64,000 bases of DNA from Emticicia fluvialis (GCF_024793945.1 NZ_JANUSD010000013.1:62001-126000), one strand, 5' to 3'; shown: positions 50,029 through 59,171, counted from the stretch's first letter. Notes: a model not told the origin generated them from the letters alone. A program made the numbers and translations.

Positions 50029-51219
50029 ATGGACAAAGCCATAGTACACTATGATCTCGATTCCTTTTTTGTGTCAGTCGAACGATTAAAAAATCCGTCA
50101 CTTATTGGCAAACCTGTGGTTGTGGGTGGGTCAAGCGAGCGGGGTGTGGTGGCCTCGGCCAGTTATGAAGCCCGCAAATTCGGAGTGCATTCGGCCATGT
50201 CTTCACAACTGGCTAAACGGCTGTGCCCCGATGCCATTTTTGTAAAAGGCGACCACGAGTCGTACATCAAATATTCAGGTATGGTTACTGATATCATTAC
50301 TGAAGATGTACCCGTAGTAGAAAAAGCCAGTATTGATGAGTTCTATTGTGATTTTACGGGCATGGATAAATTTTTTGGCTGTTATAAATGGGCAAAAGGA
50401 ATTAAAGAGCGCATTACGAAAGAAACGGGCCTTAATACCACCTTTGGCCTCAGTACAAGCAAGACCGTTAGCAAAGTAGCCACCAATGAGGCCAAGCCTA
50501 ACGGCAAAATGCAGGTACTTACAGGTTACGAAAGGCCGTTTCTGAACCCCCTGTCAATCAATAAACTACCTATGGTTGGCGACACCACCGCTAAAACCCT
50601 GAGAACCATGGGCGTAAAAAACATAGGCACACTGGCCGCTATGCCCATAAAAATGATGGAGGCCGTATTTGGCAAAAACGGAAAGTTATTCTGGGAGCGG
50701 GCCAATGGCATTGATGATACCCCCATTGTGCCGTATCATGACCAGAAATCATTCTCAAAAGAAATGACTTTCGATAAAGACACCACCGATGTGGCCCGGC
50801 TTAAATCAGTACTGGTGTATATGGTAGAAAGCCTGACTTTCGATTTGCGGAGCCAGATAAAATGTGCCGGATGTATTACGGTTAAAATACGCTATTCAAA
50901 TTTTGATACCTACACCCGGCAAACCCATGTACTTTATACTTCTGACGACCAGGTGATTATTGAAAAAGTACTCGATTTGTTTGATAACCTGTACGATAAA
51001 AGGCTTTTAATAAGGCTGATAGGGGTAAGGCTCAGCAAACTGGTGCAGGGGTACTCGCAGATAAACCTGTTCGACAATTCATCCAGGTTTGCCTCGCTGC
51101 ATCAGGCTATGGACAAAGTGAAGTACAAACATGGCGAAAAAATACTGGGCAGGGCTTACGGTATGCAACTGGGTAAAGCCCCTATGGAAAAAGCAAGAAG
51201 CCTGCAACTGACCAGGTAA
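50029..51219 (+). CDS. dinB: DNA polymerase IV-like Y-family polymerase
   Basis: A 396-residue translesion polymerase from the ATG at 50029. Catalytic acids are Asp9 in HYDLDSFF and Asp103-Glu104 in ASIDEFYCDF. The palm and fingers lie within about 1-170, then the HhH thumb (PMVGDTTAKTLRTMGVKNIG) and the little finger. The C-terminal QINLF (about 337) is a probable beta-clamp-binding motif. It copies damaged DNA with reduced fidelity. It is followed by dnaE2 after 27 bases, probably as an operon, and is divergent from a LexA-like repressor. In this phylum this pair plays the role of the ImuB/ImuC mutagenesis set. Confidence 0.95.
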   Translation: MDKAIVHYDLDSFFVSVERLKNPSLIGKPVVVGGSSERGVVASASYEARKFGVHSAMSSQLAKRLCPDAIFVKGDHESYIKYSGMVTDIITEDVPVVEKASIDEFYCDFTGMDKFFGCYKWAKGIKERITKETGLNTTFGLSTSKTVSKVATNEAKPNGKMQVLTGYERPFLNPLSINKLPMVGDTTAKTLRTMGVKNIGTLAAMPIKMMEAVFGKNGKLFWERANGIDDTPIVPYHDQKSFSKEMTFDKDTTDVARLKSVLVYMVESLTFDLRSQIKCAGCITVKIRYSNFDTYTRQTHVLYTSDDQVIIEKVLDLFDNLYDKRLLIRLIGVRLSKLVQGYSQINLFDNSSRFASLHQAMDKVKYKHGEKILGRAYGMQLGKAPMEKARSLQLTR

Positions 51220-51246
51220 TCATCAAACATTTAACATCTATAATAT

Positions 51247-54234
51247 ATGTATTTAAACTGCCACAGCCATTTCAGTTTCAATTATGGTACGCTCAGCATC
51301 AAAGATTTGGTTGCCAGAGCCAAAGCCGCCGGATGCCGTAACCTTGCGCTTACTGATATTAACACCACCAGCGGCCTGTTCGATTTCATAAAAGAGTGTA
51401 AAAAAGCCGATATTAAAGCCATTGTAGGGGTAGAGTTCAGAAACAGCGATGAAGTAAAATACACTGTACTGGCAAAGAACCAGAATGGGCTGCATGAAAT
51501 CAACCGGTTTTTGTCTGAGTATCTGGCTTCCGGAAAGCCCTATCCGCAAAAGGCGCCGCCATTCCGGGATAGTTTTGCTATTTATCCGATGAGCTATTTT
51601 GAATCAAACCCAACGCTTGACGAACACGAGTATATAGGCGTGCGGTTCTGGGAGCTAACCCGGCTTTTTAAGTTTCAGAAGCACCCGGCTATTCAGAAGG
51701 TGCTGGCCATACATACGATTACGTTTCATGACAAGATTACCTTTAACCTGCACCGTTTGCTGCGGGCCATCAGTAAGAATGTACTTTTGAGCAAGCTGCC
51801 TAAAAATGAAGAGGCTTGCCCTGACGAGATTTTTGTTGATATCCCAACTCTGATCGACAAATTTGCCGATTACCGTATGTTCATGAAAAATACTGCTCTG
51901 GTAATTAACCATTGCAATTTTGAGTTTAACACGCACACCGATAAGAATAAAAGATTCTATACTAAAAATAAAGAAACTGATATGGAGTTTCTGCGGAAAC
52001 TTACTTTAGATGGTGCTTCTAACCGGTATGATATAACAAATGCTGAAGTGATCAGGCGGATAGATAAGGAGCTGGAGATTATAAGCCAGATGAACTTTGC
52101 GGCGTATTTTCTTATGACCTGGGACATCATCAATTATGCCAGATCAAGAGGGTATTTTCATGTAGGCAGGGGCTCTGGGGCTAATTCAATTGTAGCCTAT
52201 TGCATAGGTATTACAGATGTAGATCCTATTGAATTAAACCTGTTCTTTGAGCGGTTCATCAATCCTGAACGCACATCACCGCCTGATTTTGATATTGATT
52301 TTTCGTGGGATGAGCGCGACGAAATCATTCAGTATATTTTTAAACGATACGGTAAAGAGCACGTTTGCCTGCTGGCCACCTATAACACTTTTCAGCGTAA
52401 CTCAGCCATACGTGAGCTGGCCAAGGTTTTTGGCCTGCCCAAGCCAGAGGTGGATATGTACCTGCGCTACCCCGAAAGGGCCCAGAGCAACGAATATATG
52501 CGGTATATTCTGAAATACGCTCCGTTGATGGACGAAATGCCTAACAACCTGTCTATCCATGCAGGGGGTATTCTGATTTCGGAAGAACCCCTGTTTAATT
52601 ATACCGCACTGCAACCCATGCCCAAGGGGTTTCCGATATGCCAGTGGGATATGTACGTAGCTGAAGAAATTGGTTTTGCCAAGTTTGACGTGCTGTCGCA
52701 ACGGGGGCTGGGGCATATAAAAATGGCTGTTGACCTGGTGCGAGACAATCACAGGATTAACATTGATATCCATCAGGTGCATAAATTCAAAAAAGATGAA
52801 AACATCAGGAAGCAACTACAGGCCAACGAAACCATGGGCTGCTTTTATATAGAGTCGCCGGCTATGCGCCAGCTGATGCGGAAACTCAGATGCGATAATT
52901 ACCTTACCCTGGTAGCGGCCAGCTCTATTATACGGCCGGGTGTTGCCAGCAGCGGCATGATGAAAGCCTACATAGAACGGCACCACGACCCCCACAATAT
53001 TCAGTACCTGCATCCAAGAATGAAAGATTTGCTGGAAGATACCTACGGAGTAATGATTTATCAGGAAGATGTGATAAAAGTGGCTCATGGATTTGCAAAA
53101 ATGACATTGGGCGAGGCCGATATGCTCAGGCGTGCCATGTCTGGCAAATATAGAGCCAGAATGGAATTTGAGAAAATAGTAGACAAATGGTTTGCCAATT
53201 GCCGGGCTGAAGGCTATAGCGACGAACTGGCAAAAGAAGTATGGCGGCAGGTAGAGAGTTTTGCAGGTTATAGTTTTTCAAAGGCGCATTCGGCGTCTTA
53301 TGCAGTAGAGAGTTACCAGAGTTTGTATCTGAAAACCTATTTCCCATTAGAGTTTATTACGGCTGTTATTAACAATTTTGGTGGTTTTTACCGAACCGAG
53401 TTTTATATACATGAAGCCAAACGTTGCGGAGCAACTATTGAAGTGCCGGATATTAATGAAAGCAATATGCTTACGGGCATTAAGGGCAAAACCATCTGGC
53501 TGGGTTGGATTCATATCAAAAGCCTTGAAGTAAAAATTGTTAAAAACATACTCGACGAAAGGAACCAGAAAGGTCGTTTCATGTCTTTTGCTGATTTTGC
53601 CCATCGCGTTCCGATTGGCCTTGAACAACTGATTGTGTTAATAAGAGTGGGGGCATTCAGGAATTTCGGCATGACCAAGAAAGAACTGCTGTGGGAAGCC
53701 CACCTGCTGTTGCATAATAATTTCAAGCCGTCGGCATATAAAGAGGCACTGTTTGAGTACCTGGAGCCAGAATCCCATCTGCCGGCTTTGTCTTATGACC
53801 CCCTGGAAGATATGTATGACGAAATAGAATTTCTTGATTTTACCGTAGGCTCCCCCTTCGATTTATGTGCCGAGCCCGTGGCCGATACCTGCACCATAGA
53901 TAAACTGCACGAAATGCTGGGCCAGCCTGTTAACATATACGGCTACCTGATAACCTGGAAATCAATACGTGCCAAAAACGGCCAGTTGATGGGCTTTGGT
54001 TATTTTTATGATTACTCAGGGAAATTTTTTGATACCGTACATTTTCCTAAAACGGTTAAGAAATACCCGTTGCGTGGTTCTGGTATCTATCATCTTTGTG
54101 GTAAAGTGGTAGAAGATTTCGGCTTTTATTCAATAGAAGTAGAGTCTATGCGTAAAGTTGAACTAAAGCCAGACCCCAGAAGTGTATCAGAACCTATCTC
54201 TGATGCCTCACTGGCTTTTGTAATCAGCGATTAA
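51247..54234 (+). CDS. dnaE2: Error-prone DNA polymerase III alpha-like subunit (DnaE2/ImuC type)
   Basis: A 995-residue C-family polymerase, shorter than replicative DnaE. The N-terminal PHP domain starts with CHSHFSFNYGTLSIKDLVARA; the canonical first motif residues are partly changed, as is common in DnaE2. The palm contains PPDFDIDFSWDERDE (catalytic Asp-x-Asp, about 345), and later MIYQEDVIKVAHGFAKMTLGEADMLRRAMSGK and FSKAHSASYAVESYQSLYLKTYFP, all diagnostic of the family. The C-terminal OB-fold region is short. It probably extends lesions together with DinB during the SOS-type response. Its gene ends directly against the convergent membrane-protein gene. Confidence 0.93.
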   Translation: MYLNCHSHFSFNYGTLSIKDLVARAKAAGCRNLALTDINTTSGLFDFIKECKKADIKAIVGVEFRNSDEVKYTVLAKNQNGLHEINRFLSEYLASGKPYPQKAPPFRDSFAIYPMSYFESNPTLDEHEYIGVRFWELTRLFKFQKHPAIQKVLAIHTITFHDKITFNLHRLLRAISKNVLLSKLPKNEEACPDEIFVDIPTLIDKFADYRMFMKNTALVINHCNFEFNTHTDKNKRFYTKNKETDMEFLRKLTLDGASNRYDITNAEVIRRIDKELEIISQMNFAAYFLMTWDIINYARSRGYFHVGRGSGANSIVAYCIGITDVDPIELNLFFERFINPERTSPPDFDIDFSWDERDEIIQYIFKRYGKEHVCLLATYNTFQRNSAIRELAKVFGLPKPEVDMYLRYPERAQSNEYMRYILKYAPLMDEMPNNLSIHAGGILISEEPLFNYTALQPMPKGFPICQWDMYVAEEIGFAKFDVLSQRGLGHIKMAVDLVRDNHRINIDIHQVHKFKKDENIRKQLQANETMGCFYIESPAMRQLMRKLRCDNYLTLVAASSIIRPGVASSGMMKAYIERHHDPHNIQYLHPRMKDLLEDTYGVMIYQEDVIKVAHGFAKMTLGEADMLRRAMSGKYRARMEFEKIVDKWFANCRAEGYSDELAKEVWRQVESFAGYSFSKAHSASYAVESYQSLYLKTYFPLEFITAVINNFGGFYRTEFYIHEAKRCGATIEVPDINESNMLTGIKGKTIWLGWIHIKSLEVKIVKNILDERNQKGRFMSFADFAHRVPIGLEQLIVLIRVGAFRNFGMTKKELLWEAHLLLHNNFKPSAYKEALFEYLEPESHLPALSYDPLEDMYDEIEFLDFTVGSPFDLCAEPVADTCTIDKLHEMLGQPVNIYGYLITWKSIRAKNGQLMGFGYFYDYSGKFFDTVHFPKTVKKYPLRGSGIYHLCGKVVEDFGFYSIEVESMRKVELKPDPRSVSEPISDASLAFVISD

Positions 54235-54738
54235 CTAAGCAACAAAGCGCCGCCAGCCTAAATAAATAAGTACAAAGAGAACCACAAAAATACCCAGTAG
54301 CACAGTAATAGGCATATAAGAGAAAACAACAATATGAATTTTCTCTAAAAACCACATGAAAGCCATAGTGGCAAAGAGCATAAACCACAGGCCTGCTATT
54401 TTACCGAAACCCGGAATCAGAGCCAATCGCACGTTTTTGCTGATAATGAAAATAGTAATCAGCATCACCACTACAGGTAGAATTTGCATGTACACGTCCA
54501 TTTCCATCACGTTGCCATGCTGAAATACAAAAAAGTAGATATTGAGTGCAACAGCAAAAACACCGGGTATACTTACCAGATATATCAGCACGGCATACAG
54601 GTATTTCCAGGGCGACAGGTGCCCTTCATTTTTGCCTAGCAAGCCCGCCAGAATGGCTGCGGCGGGAATCCCCGTAAAATAAAAGAGCAATAAGCCCGGA
54701 TGTGCGCCAATTTGCTGAAAAAGCTGCTGTAAGGTCAT
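54235..54738 (-). CDS. Integral membrane protein of unknown function
   Basis: A 167-residue protein with five or so hydrophobic segments (about 13-33, 43-68, 84-102, 110-132 and 138-160). It ends in the basic tail YLGWRRFVA. No known transporter or enzyme motif is seen. Its stop codon is directly next to that of dnaE2 on the other strand, so the two overlap in no base. It could be in a Bacteroidota-specific DUF family, but I cannot name it. Confidence 0.75.
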   Translation of the reverse strand: MTLQQLFQQIGAHPGLLLFYFTGIPAAAILAGLLGKNEGHLSPWKYLYAVLIYLVSIPGVFAVALNIYFFVFQHGNVMEMDVYMQILPVVVMLITIFIISKNVRLALIPGFGKIAGLWFMLFATMAFMWFLEKIHIVVFSYMPITVLLGIFVVLFVLIYLGWRRFVA

Positions 54739-54997
54739 TTTTTTGTTATTGTTTTAGCAAATGTAAATGGTTTTTTTCAGAGAAAAACAAAAGTAAAGGA
54801 TGGCCGGATAAAAATCCTGACCAGTGTGTCTGTCAACTTTTATTGTTGTATTCCGGGCAATGTGCATACAGGCTATGTGGTATATACATTTGGGTAATGT
54901 AAAATTATTGAGTAGTTTGAATAGATTGTTTAACACCTGAAAATATTCTATTTTTATCAGTAAATTAGTCATATTCAACCCTTTAAACAACACTAGT

Positions 54998-55876
54998 ATG
55001 ATCAGATGTATATTTTTACTGGCTTTTTTGCTGGTAAGCGCTATGGTATACAGCCAGACCCAAAAACCGCTGAGAATTATTATGATTGGCGCCCACCCCG
55101 ATGACTGTGATTTGAAATCGGGCGGAACAGGTATTTTATTCTCAAAAATGGGCCATGCCGTTAAATTTGTATCTGTAACCAATGGCGATGCCGGGCATCA
55201 GAGCGAGGGTGGGGGCATGCTGGCCAAAAGAAGGCTGGCCGAAGCTAAAGAAGCCGGCAAACGCTTTGGTGTAGAATACGATGTGCTAGACAACCACGAT
55301 GGTGAACTATTACCCAGCCTCAATGTAAGGCTGCAGATTATCCGTAAAATAAGAGAATGGGAGGCCGATGTGGTAATTGCACCAAGGCCGAATGATTACC
55401 ACCCCGACCACCGCTATACTGGTGTATTGGTGCAGGATGCCGCCTATATGGTAGGTGTGCCTAATGTGGCGCCTGATGTGCCGCCATTGAAGAAGAATCC
55501 GGTATTTTTGTATTTTCAGGATGGTTTCCAGCGCCCAAACCCTTTCAGGCCTGATGTAGCCATTGATATATCTGGCGTGTATGACCAGAAGATTCATGCC
55601 CTGGATGCGCACGTGTCGCAGTTTTATGAGTGGCTGCCCTGGATAGGCGGTTTCCTGGATCAGGTTCCACAGGGTAAGGCAGAAAGAAAAGCCTGGCTTA
55701 CAAAGACCCGTGCCGTAACCATAACCCCCGAAGCCAGAACATCGCTGGAAAAATGGTATGGAAAAGCGCACGCAGCCAATGTAAAACACGCCGAAACTTT
55801 TGAGGTATGCGAATATGGCTCCAGACCTACTGATGAAGATTTAAAGAGGCTGTTCCCGATGCTGAAGAATAATTAA
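54998..55876 (+). CDS. Exported PIG-L family deacetylase
   Basis: A 292-residue protein with a signal peptide (1-20, AMVYSQT). The PIG-L/LmbE fold has the zinc motif GAHPDDCDLKSGGTG (His, Asp), and HPDHRYTG with a second histidine later (about 130). VVIAPRPNDYHPDHR is typical. Members remove acetyl groups from N-acetylglucosamine derivatives. The start at 54998 has an AT-rich leader. It is monocistronic and convergent with PBP2, with a strong terminator between them. Confidence 0.9.
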   Translation: MIRCIFLLAFLLVSAMVYSQTQKPLRIIMIGAHPDDCDLKSGGTGILFSKMGHAVKFVSVTNGDAGHQSEGGGMLAKRRLAEAKEAGKRFGVEYDVLDNHDGELLPSLNVRLQIIRKIREWEADVVIAPRPNDYHPDHRYTGVLVQDAAYMVGVPNVAPDVPPLKKNPVFLYFQDGFQRPNPFRPDVAIDISGVYDQKIHALDAHVSQFYEWLPWIGGFLDQVPQGKAERKAWLTKTRAVTITPEARTSLEKWYGKAHAANVKHAETFEVCEYGSRPTDEDLKRLFPMLKNN

Positions 55877-55909
55877 AAAAAAGCGGGCTATTCATTTGAG
55901 TAGCCCGCT
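55874..55909 (-). terminator. Terminator of the PBP2 gene
   Basis: AGCGGGCTA (55882-55890) pairs with TAGCCCGCT (55901-55909). On the minus strand it is followed by a run of eight T. Confidence 0.9.
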
Positions 55910-55927
55910 GCATTTATAAAGTCAATG

Positions 55928-57790
55928 TTAATTTTCAGGTGTTAAGTTCTTTGGTTGCTGTCCTTTGCTGGCGGCTGTGGTACGGTAGCTGGTATTCATA
56001 ATCTGTACGGCATATTCTTTACGTTTCACCTGGCCGTTCAGGTACTTCTCTATCAGCAACGAGGCTATCGGTGCAGCCGCGCGTGCTCCCCAGATACCAT
56101 TCTCAACCACTACGGCAATAGCAATTTTAGGATTTACCCTTGGGGCAAATGCAATAAAAAGAGAGTGGTCGCCTCCCTTTTTGTTTTGTGACGTACCTGT
56201 TTTGCCGCAAACCTCAATGCCTTCTATGCGCGCCACACGGCCTGTGCCGCTTTCAACCACGGCATACATGCCATTTACCACAGGCTCAAAGTATCGGGCG
56301 TCTACACCTGTCTGATGTACTTTTACCAGGTCAGGTTTTACACCTCCTTTGGGTTGCCCCACACCTTTTATCAGGTGAGGTGTTACCCAATATCCCCGAT
56401 TCGCCAATGCTGCGCACAGGTTAGCCAGTTTCAGTACGTTTACTCCCAGTTCTCCTTCGCCGATACTCAATGAATAAATATTTGAGAATTTCCATTCGTT
56501 TTTGCCATACACTTTATCGTAACGCTCAACACTTGGCAAAAGCCCGGCTTTTTCGCCCGGCAGGTCTATACCCAGTTTAATACCGAAACCAAATTTCTCC
56601 ATCATGGTATGCCATACAGCAAGGCCTTCACGCGCCGATATAAACGGGTTAGATTCGTTATTATTACCAATTATTTTCTTGAAAACATTAAAGAAATAAG
56701 GGTTACATGAGCTTTGAATGGCATTATGCAGGTTGGCGGTATGCAATGCAGAGTGCCCATGACAGGCCATTGGAGACGGGTAACCCGTAAATGACGTAGT
56801 AGGTGTAATGACGCCCTCCTGCAATGCAACGGCTGCCTGCACCAGCTTGAACGTTGAACCCGGGCGATAGAACGAGTTAGTTACCCGGTTGATTAGCGGC
56901 TTATCGGGGTTTTTTGACAGCTCTCTGAATTTTGTAGAAAAAAGTTTACCCGACAGCTCGTTGGGGTCATAGGTAGGGTAAGAGCCCAGCGTCAGAATTT
57001 CGCCGGTATTGGGTTCAATAGCCACCACACCCCCCACCTTGTTCTGGAAAAGGCTGTCGGCAAACTGTTGTAAGCCCATGTCAACCGTTGAGTGCAAGTC
57101 TTTACCAATTACTGCCAGTGTATCAAAGCTGCCACCGCCATACGCCCCTTTCTCTTCTCCTTTTACGTTAACAAGCGTAAAGCGCGTGCCTTTCTGGCCG
57201 CGTAAGTCAAGCTCATATTCTTTCTCCAGCCCTGTAAGGCCTATGTAATCTCCTTTGCGGTAGTATTTATTATCTCCCTGGGCTTCGTATTGCGTTTTTG
57301 ATAACTCACCTATATACCCAAGTGCATTGGCCATAGTAGCCGCCGGATAAGTGCGGAAAAACGACTGCTCAAAATTAAAGCCAGAGAAATTCACCATGGC
57401 GTCGGCCACTTTTGCGTAGTCTTCTTTTGATAATTGTCTGATAAAGATTGAGGCTTTGTTGACCGAATATTCTTTGGCCACACGCATGGTGCTGTCAAAG
57501 AATTTTCGGGTAATGCCAAACAGGTTGCAAAAGGTAAGCGTATCCATGGGCTTCACCTTGCGTGGTGTTACATACATATCATATACCTCTACATTGGCTA
57601 CCAGTAGTTTTCCGTTGCGGTCATATATTTGCCCGCGTAACGGTATCTGTATGTTTTTTCTGATGGCATTGCTAGAACCCAGCGAACGGTAGCGGTCGTC
57701 AATAACCTGTAAATAAAGTAATCTTGAGATGTAAATCAGAAGAACTGTAAAAAATATAAAAAGTATGGTTGTTTTACGATTTTCGAGCAT
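55928..57790 (-). CDS. mrdA: Penicillin-binding protein 2 (elongasome transpeptidase)
   Basis: A 620-residue class B PBP. One N-terminal transmembrane helix (about 8-26), a dimerisation domain (about 35-200) and the transpeptidase domain (about 230-600). The catalytic motifs are PGSTFK (Ser-x-x-Lys), SSCN (Ser-x-Asn) and CGKTGTS (Lys-Thr-Gly). The domain order and length match MrdA/PBP2 of the Rod complex, which cross-links side-wall peptidoglycan during elongation. A rodA-like partner is not next to it, and mreC/mreD are not seen here. A 10-bp inverted repeat lies at its start codon. Confidence 0.92.
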   Translation of the reverse strand: MLENRKTTILFIFFTVLLIYISRLLYLQVIDDRYRSLGSSNAIRKNIQIPLRGQIYDRNGKLLVANVEVYDMYVTPRKVKPMDTLTFCNLFGITRKFFDSTMRVAKEYSVNKASIFIRQLSKEDYAKVADAMVNFSGFNFEQSFFRTYPAATMANALGYIGELSKTQYEAQGDNKYYRKGDYIGLTGLEKEYELDLRGQKGTRFTLVNVKGEEKGAYGGGSFDTLAVIGKDLHSTVDMGLQQFADSLFQNKVGGVVAIEPNTGEILTLGSYPTYDPNELSGKLFSTKFRELSKNPDKPLINRVTNSFYRPGSTFKLVQAAVALQEGVITPTTSFTGYPSPMACHGHSALHTANLHNAIQSSCNPYFFNVFKKIIGNNNESNPFISAREGLAVWHTMMEKFGFGIKLGIDLPGEKAGLLPSVERYDKVYGKNEWKFSNIYSLSIGEGELGVNVLKLANLCAALANRGYWVTPHLIKGVGQPKGGVKPDLVKVHQTGVDARYFEPVVNGMYAVVESGTGRVARIEGIEVCGKTGTSQNKKGGDHSLFIAFAPRVNPKIAIAVVVENGIWGARAAAPIASLLIEKYLNGQVKRKEYAVQIMNTSYRTTAASKGQQPKNLTPEN

Positions 57791-57822
57791 TCGTATTGTA
57801 ATTGTTTAAAGCACAATACGAA
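57790..57822 (-). repeat. Inverted repeat at the PBP2 start codon
   Basis: TTCGTATTGT (57790-57799) and ACAATACGAA (57813-57822) are perfect 10-bp inverted repeats separated by 13 bases. One arm ends at the first base of the PBP2 ATG. It could be a leader hairpin or an operator. Confidence 0.55.
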
Positions 57823-57973
57823 ATTAGCTAAGTTTTGGTTAATATTCTTGCCTGGATGCAGAATATTTTTCTGGCTTGCAGAAAGCCTGAACCGCCACTA
57901 TTGTAGTTGGGGTATGCTATTTACCCGGCTGTGTGTGCAAATTTAAGTTATATGTTGAAGTGCACAAGTTATA

Positions 57974-58059
57974 AAGTATAAAAGCAGAGAGAAGCAGCCC
58001 GTTTCAGTTAAAGGACATTAATTACCGGGTTTTTTGTGTGGATACCCTGCTTCTCTGCT
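57974..58059 (-). terminator. Large stem-loop after the S24 regulator/small ORF unit
   Basis: AAGCAGAGAGAAGCAG (57982-57997) pairs with CTGCTTCTCTGCT (58047-58059), allowing a two-base bulge. On the minus strand it is followed by TTTTATACTTT. The 49-base loop holds a further CCCG/CGGG pair. It can act as a terminator for the minus-strand unit upstream; the loop is unusually long. Otherwise 57823-58099 is empty of genes. Confidence 0.5.
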
Positions 58060-58099
58060 AATGCTTTTTTATGGATGGGATGGGATTCAATCATATTAA

Positions 58100-58294
58100 T
58101 TATTTGGTGTCTGACAGGGCTATTAAGTTGAGGTATGTGGGTTTCTGATAGCCCATTTTGGCAATAGTTACTTTCACTTTTTTAATGGCTTGTTTTTTAT
58201 TGGAAGCCGGCAGAAAATCGTGCATCTTGAAGTCGATACCTTCAGCCATAAATTCATAAATTTTCATACTCAAATCTAATTTAGCGGTTTGCAT
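58100..58294 (-). CDS. Small hypothetical protein downstream of the S24 regulator
   Basis: A 64-residue frame, with an internal Met at residue 10 that may be the real start. It is basic in the middle (SNKKQAIKKVKVTIAKMGYQKPTYLNLIALSDTK), with no signal or membrane segment. It lies 87 bases after the S24 regulator on the same strand. No family is recognised. It is included because it has a normal composition, lies in-line with the regulator, and is followed by a terminator-like structure. Confidence 0.4.
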   Translation of the reverse strand: MQTAKLDLSMKIYEFMAEGIDFKMHDFLPASNKKQAIKKVKVTIAKMGYQKPTYLNLIALSDTK

Positions 58295-58381
58295 TTTTCT
58301 GGATATTTTAGAATTAATAGATATTTTAAAAATGATTTTAATAATCAGCCAGCCTTAACGAGGTCCTTACTATCGATATAA

Positions 58382-59167
58382 TCACAACTTCATGTTTAAC
58401 TTAATGGTATTTACATCGCTCTGAATGCTCTGTAAAACCGAGAAAAGTAAATCTGAAGGTTGTGTGTCGGCAGGGTTTATGCTGCAGACAAACTCCCATA
58501 TTTCGAAAACTTCTTTAAATGGTAATTTATATGGTGCGTAATACGTATTATCAGAGTGTAACATTAAGTACCCGTCGGCTTTGTTAAACCGGTGAATTCT
58601 TTTATAAACCAGGCCATCGTTTTGTGTAAGTATCACATAGGTTTTACCGTCTTTTATATCGGCGAGGTTTTCCAGGTATTTACCTATCACAAAAGCACCT
58701 TTTTCAAGCGGGGGCATAGAGTCTCCTACAATCGGGAAACCCCTGTATTTACCGTTGGCAATGTAAGGCAGAGATATGCGGGGCAGATTCTGTATAAAGC
58801 CGGGGTCGTTATAGCCGCTCAGGTAACCTGCCGAGGCTTTTACCGGTACCAGCTCAATCATATCATTGCCTTGTTCATCAACCATAATCGGAAACAACAC
58901 CCGTTTGCCGCCTATTTCCATCAGGCTTTGAGGGTCGGTTACAGTAGTCAGGTCAATTGTTATCAATGCATCTATTGACACGCCAAAAAACTTTGCTATA
59001 TTTGTCAGACCATCAATGGTTGGAGAAGATTTGCCCTCTTCCCATGACCCCAGCGTGGTTCTGGGTACATTGAGCGTTTCTGCCAATGCACCCTGGCTTA
59101 ATTCTTTCAGCTTACGTAAATGAGCTATATTGAGTGAAAGCAAAGTTTTGTTTGTACCTGTCTTCAT
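58382..59167 (-). CDS. Second LexA-like XRE/S24 repressor, likely self-regulating
   Basis: A 261-residue paralogue of the repressor at 49135-49935. The HTH has LRKLKELSQGALAETLNVPRTTLGSWEEGK (about 17-46). The C-terminal domain has the probable self-cleavage bond Ala113-Gly114 (VKASAGYLSGY), catalytic Ser150 (GDSM) and Lys189 (LVYKR). I place the start at the ATG 59167, because the 24 codons upstream of it in the longer frame (TTG at 59239) lie over two tandem 17-bp operators. No phage genes surround it. It could regulate itself and possibly the small gene downstream. Confidence 0.85.
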   Translation of the reverse strand: MKTGTNKTLLSLNIAHLRKLKELSQGALAETLNVPRTTLGSWEEGKSSPTIDGLTNIAKFFGVSIDALITIDLTTVTDPQSLMEIGGKRVLFPIMVDEQGNDMIELVPVKASAGYLSGYNDPGFIQNLPRISLPYIANGKYRGFPIVGDSMPPLEKGAFVIGKYLENLADIKDGKTYVILTQNDGLVYKRIHRFNKADGYLMLHSDNTYYAPYKLPFKEVFEIWEFVCSINPADTQPSDLLFSVLQSIQSDVNTIKLNMKL

Positions 59168-59171
59168 GTTC

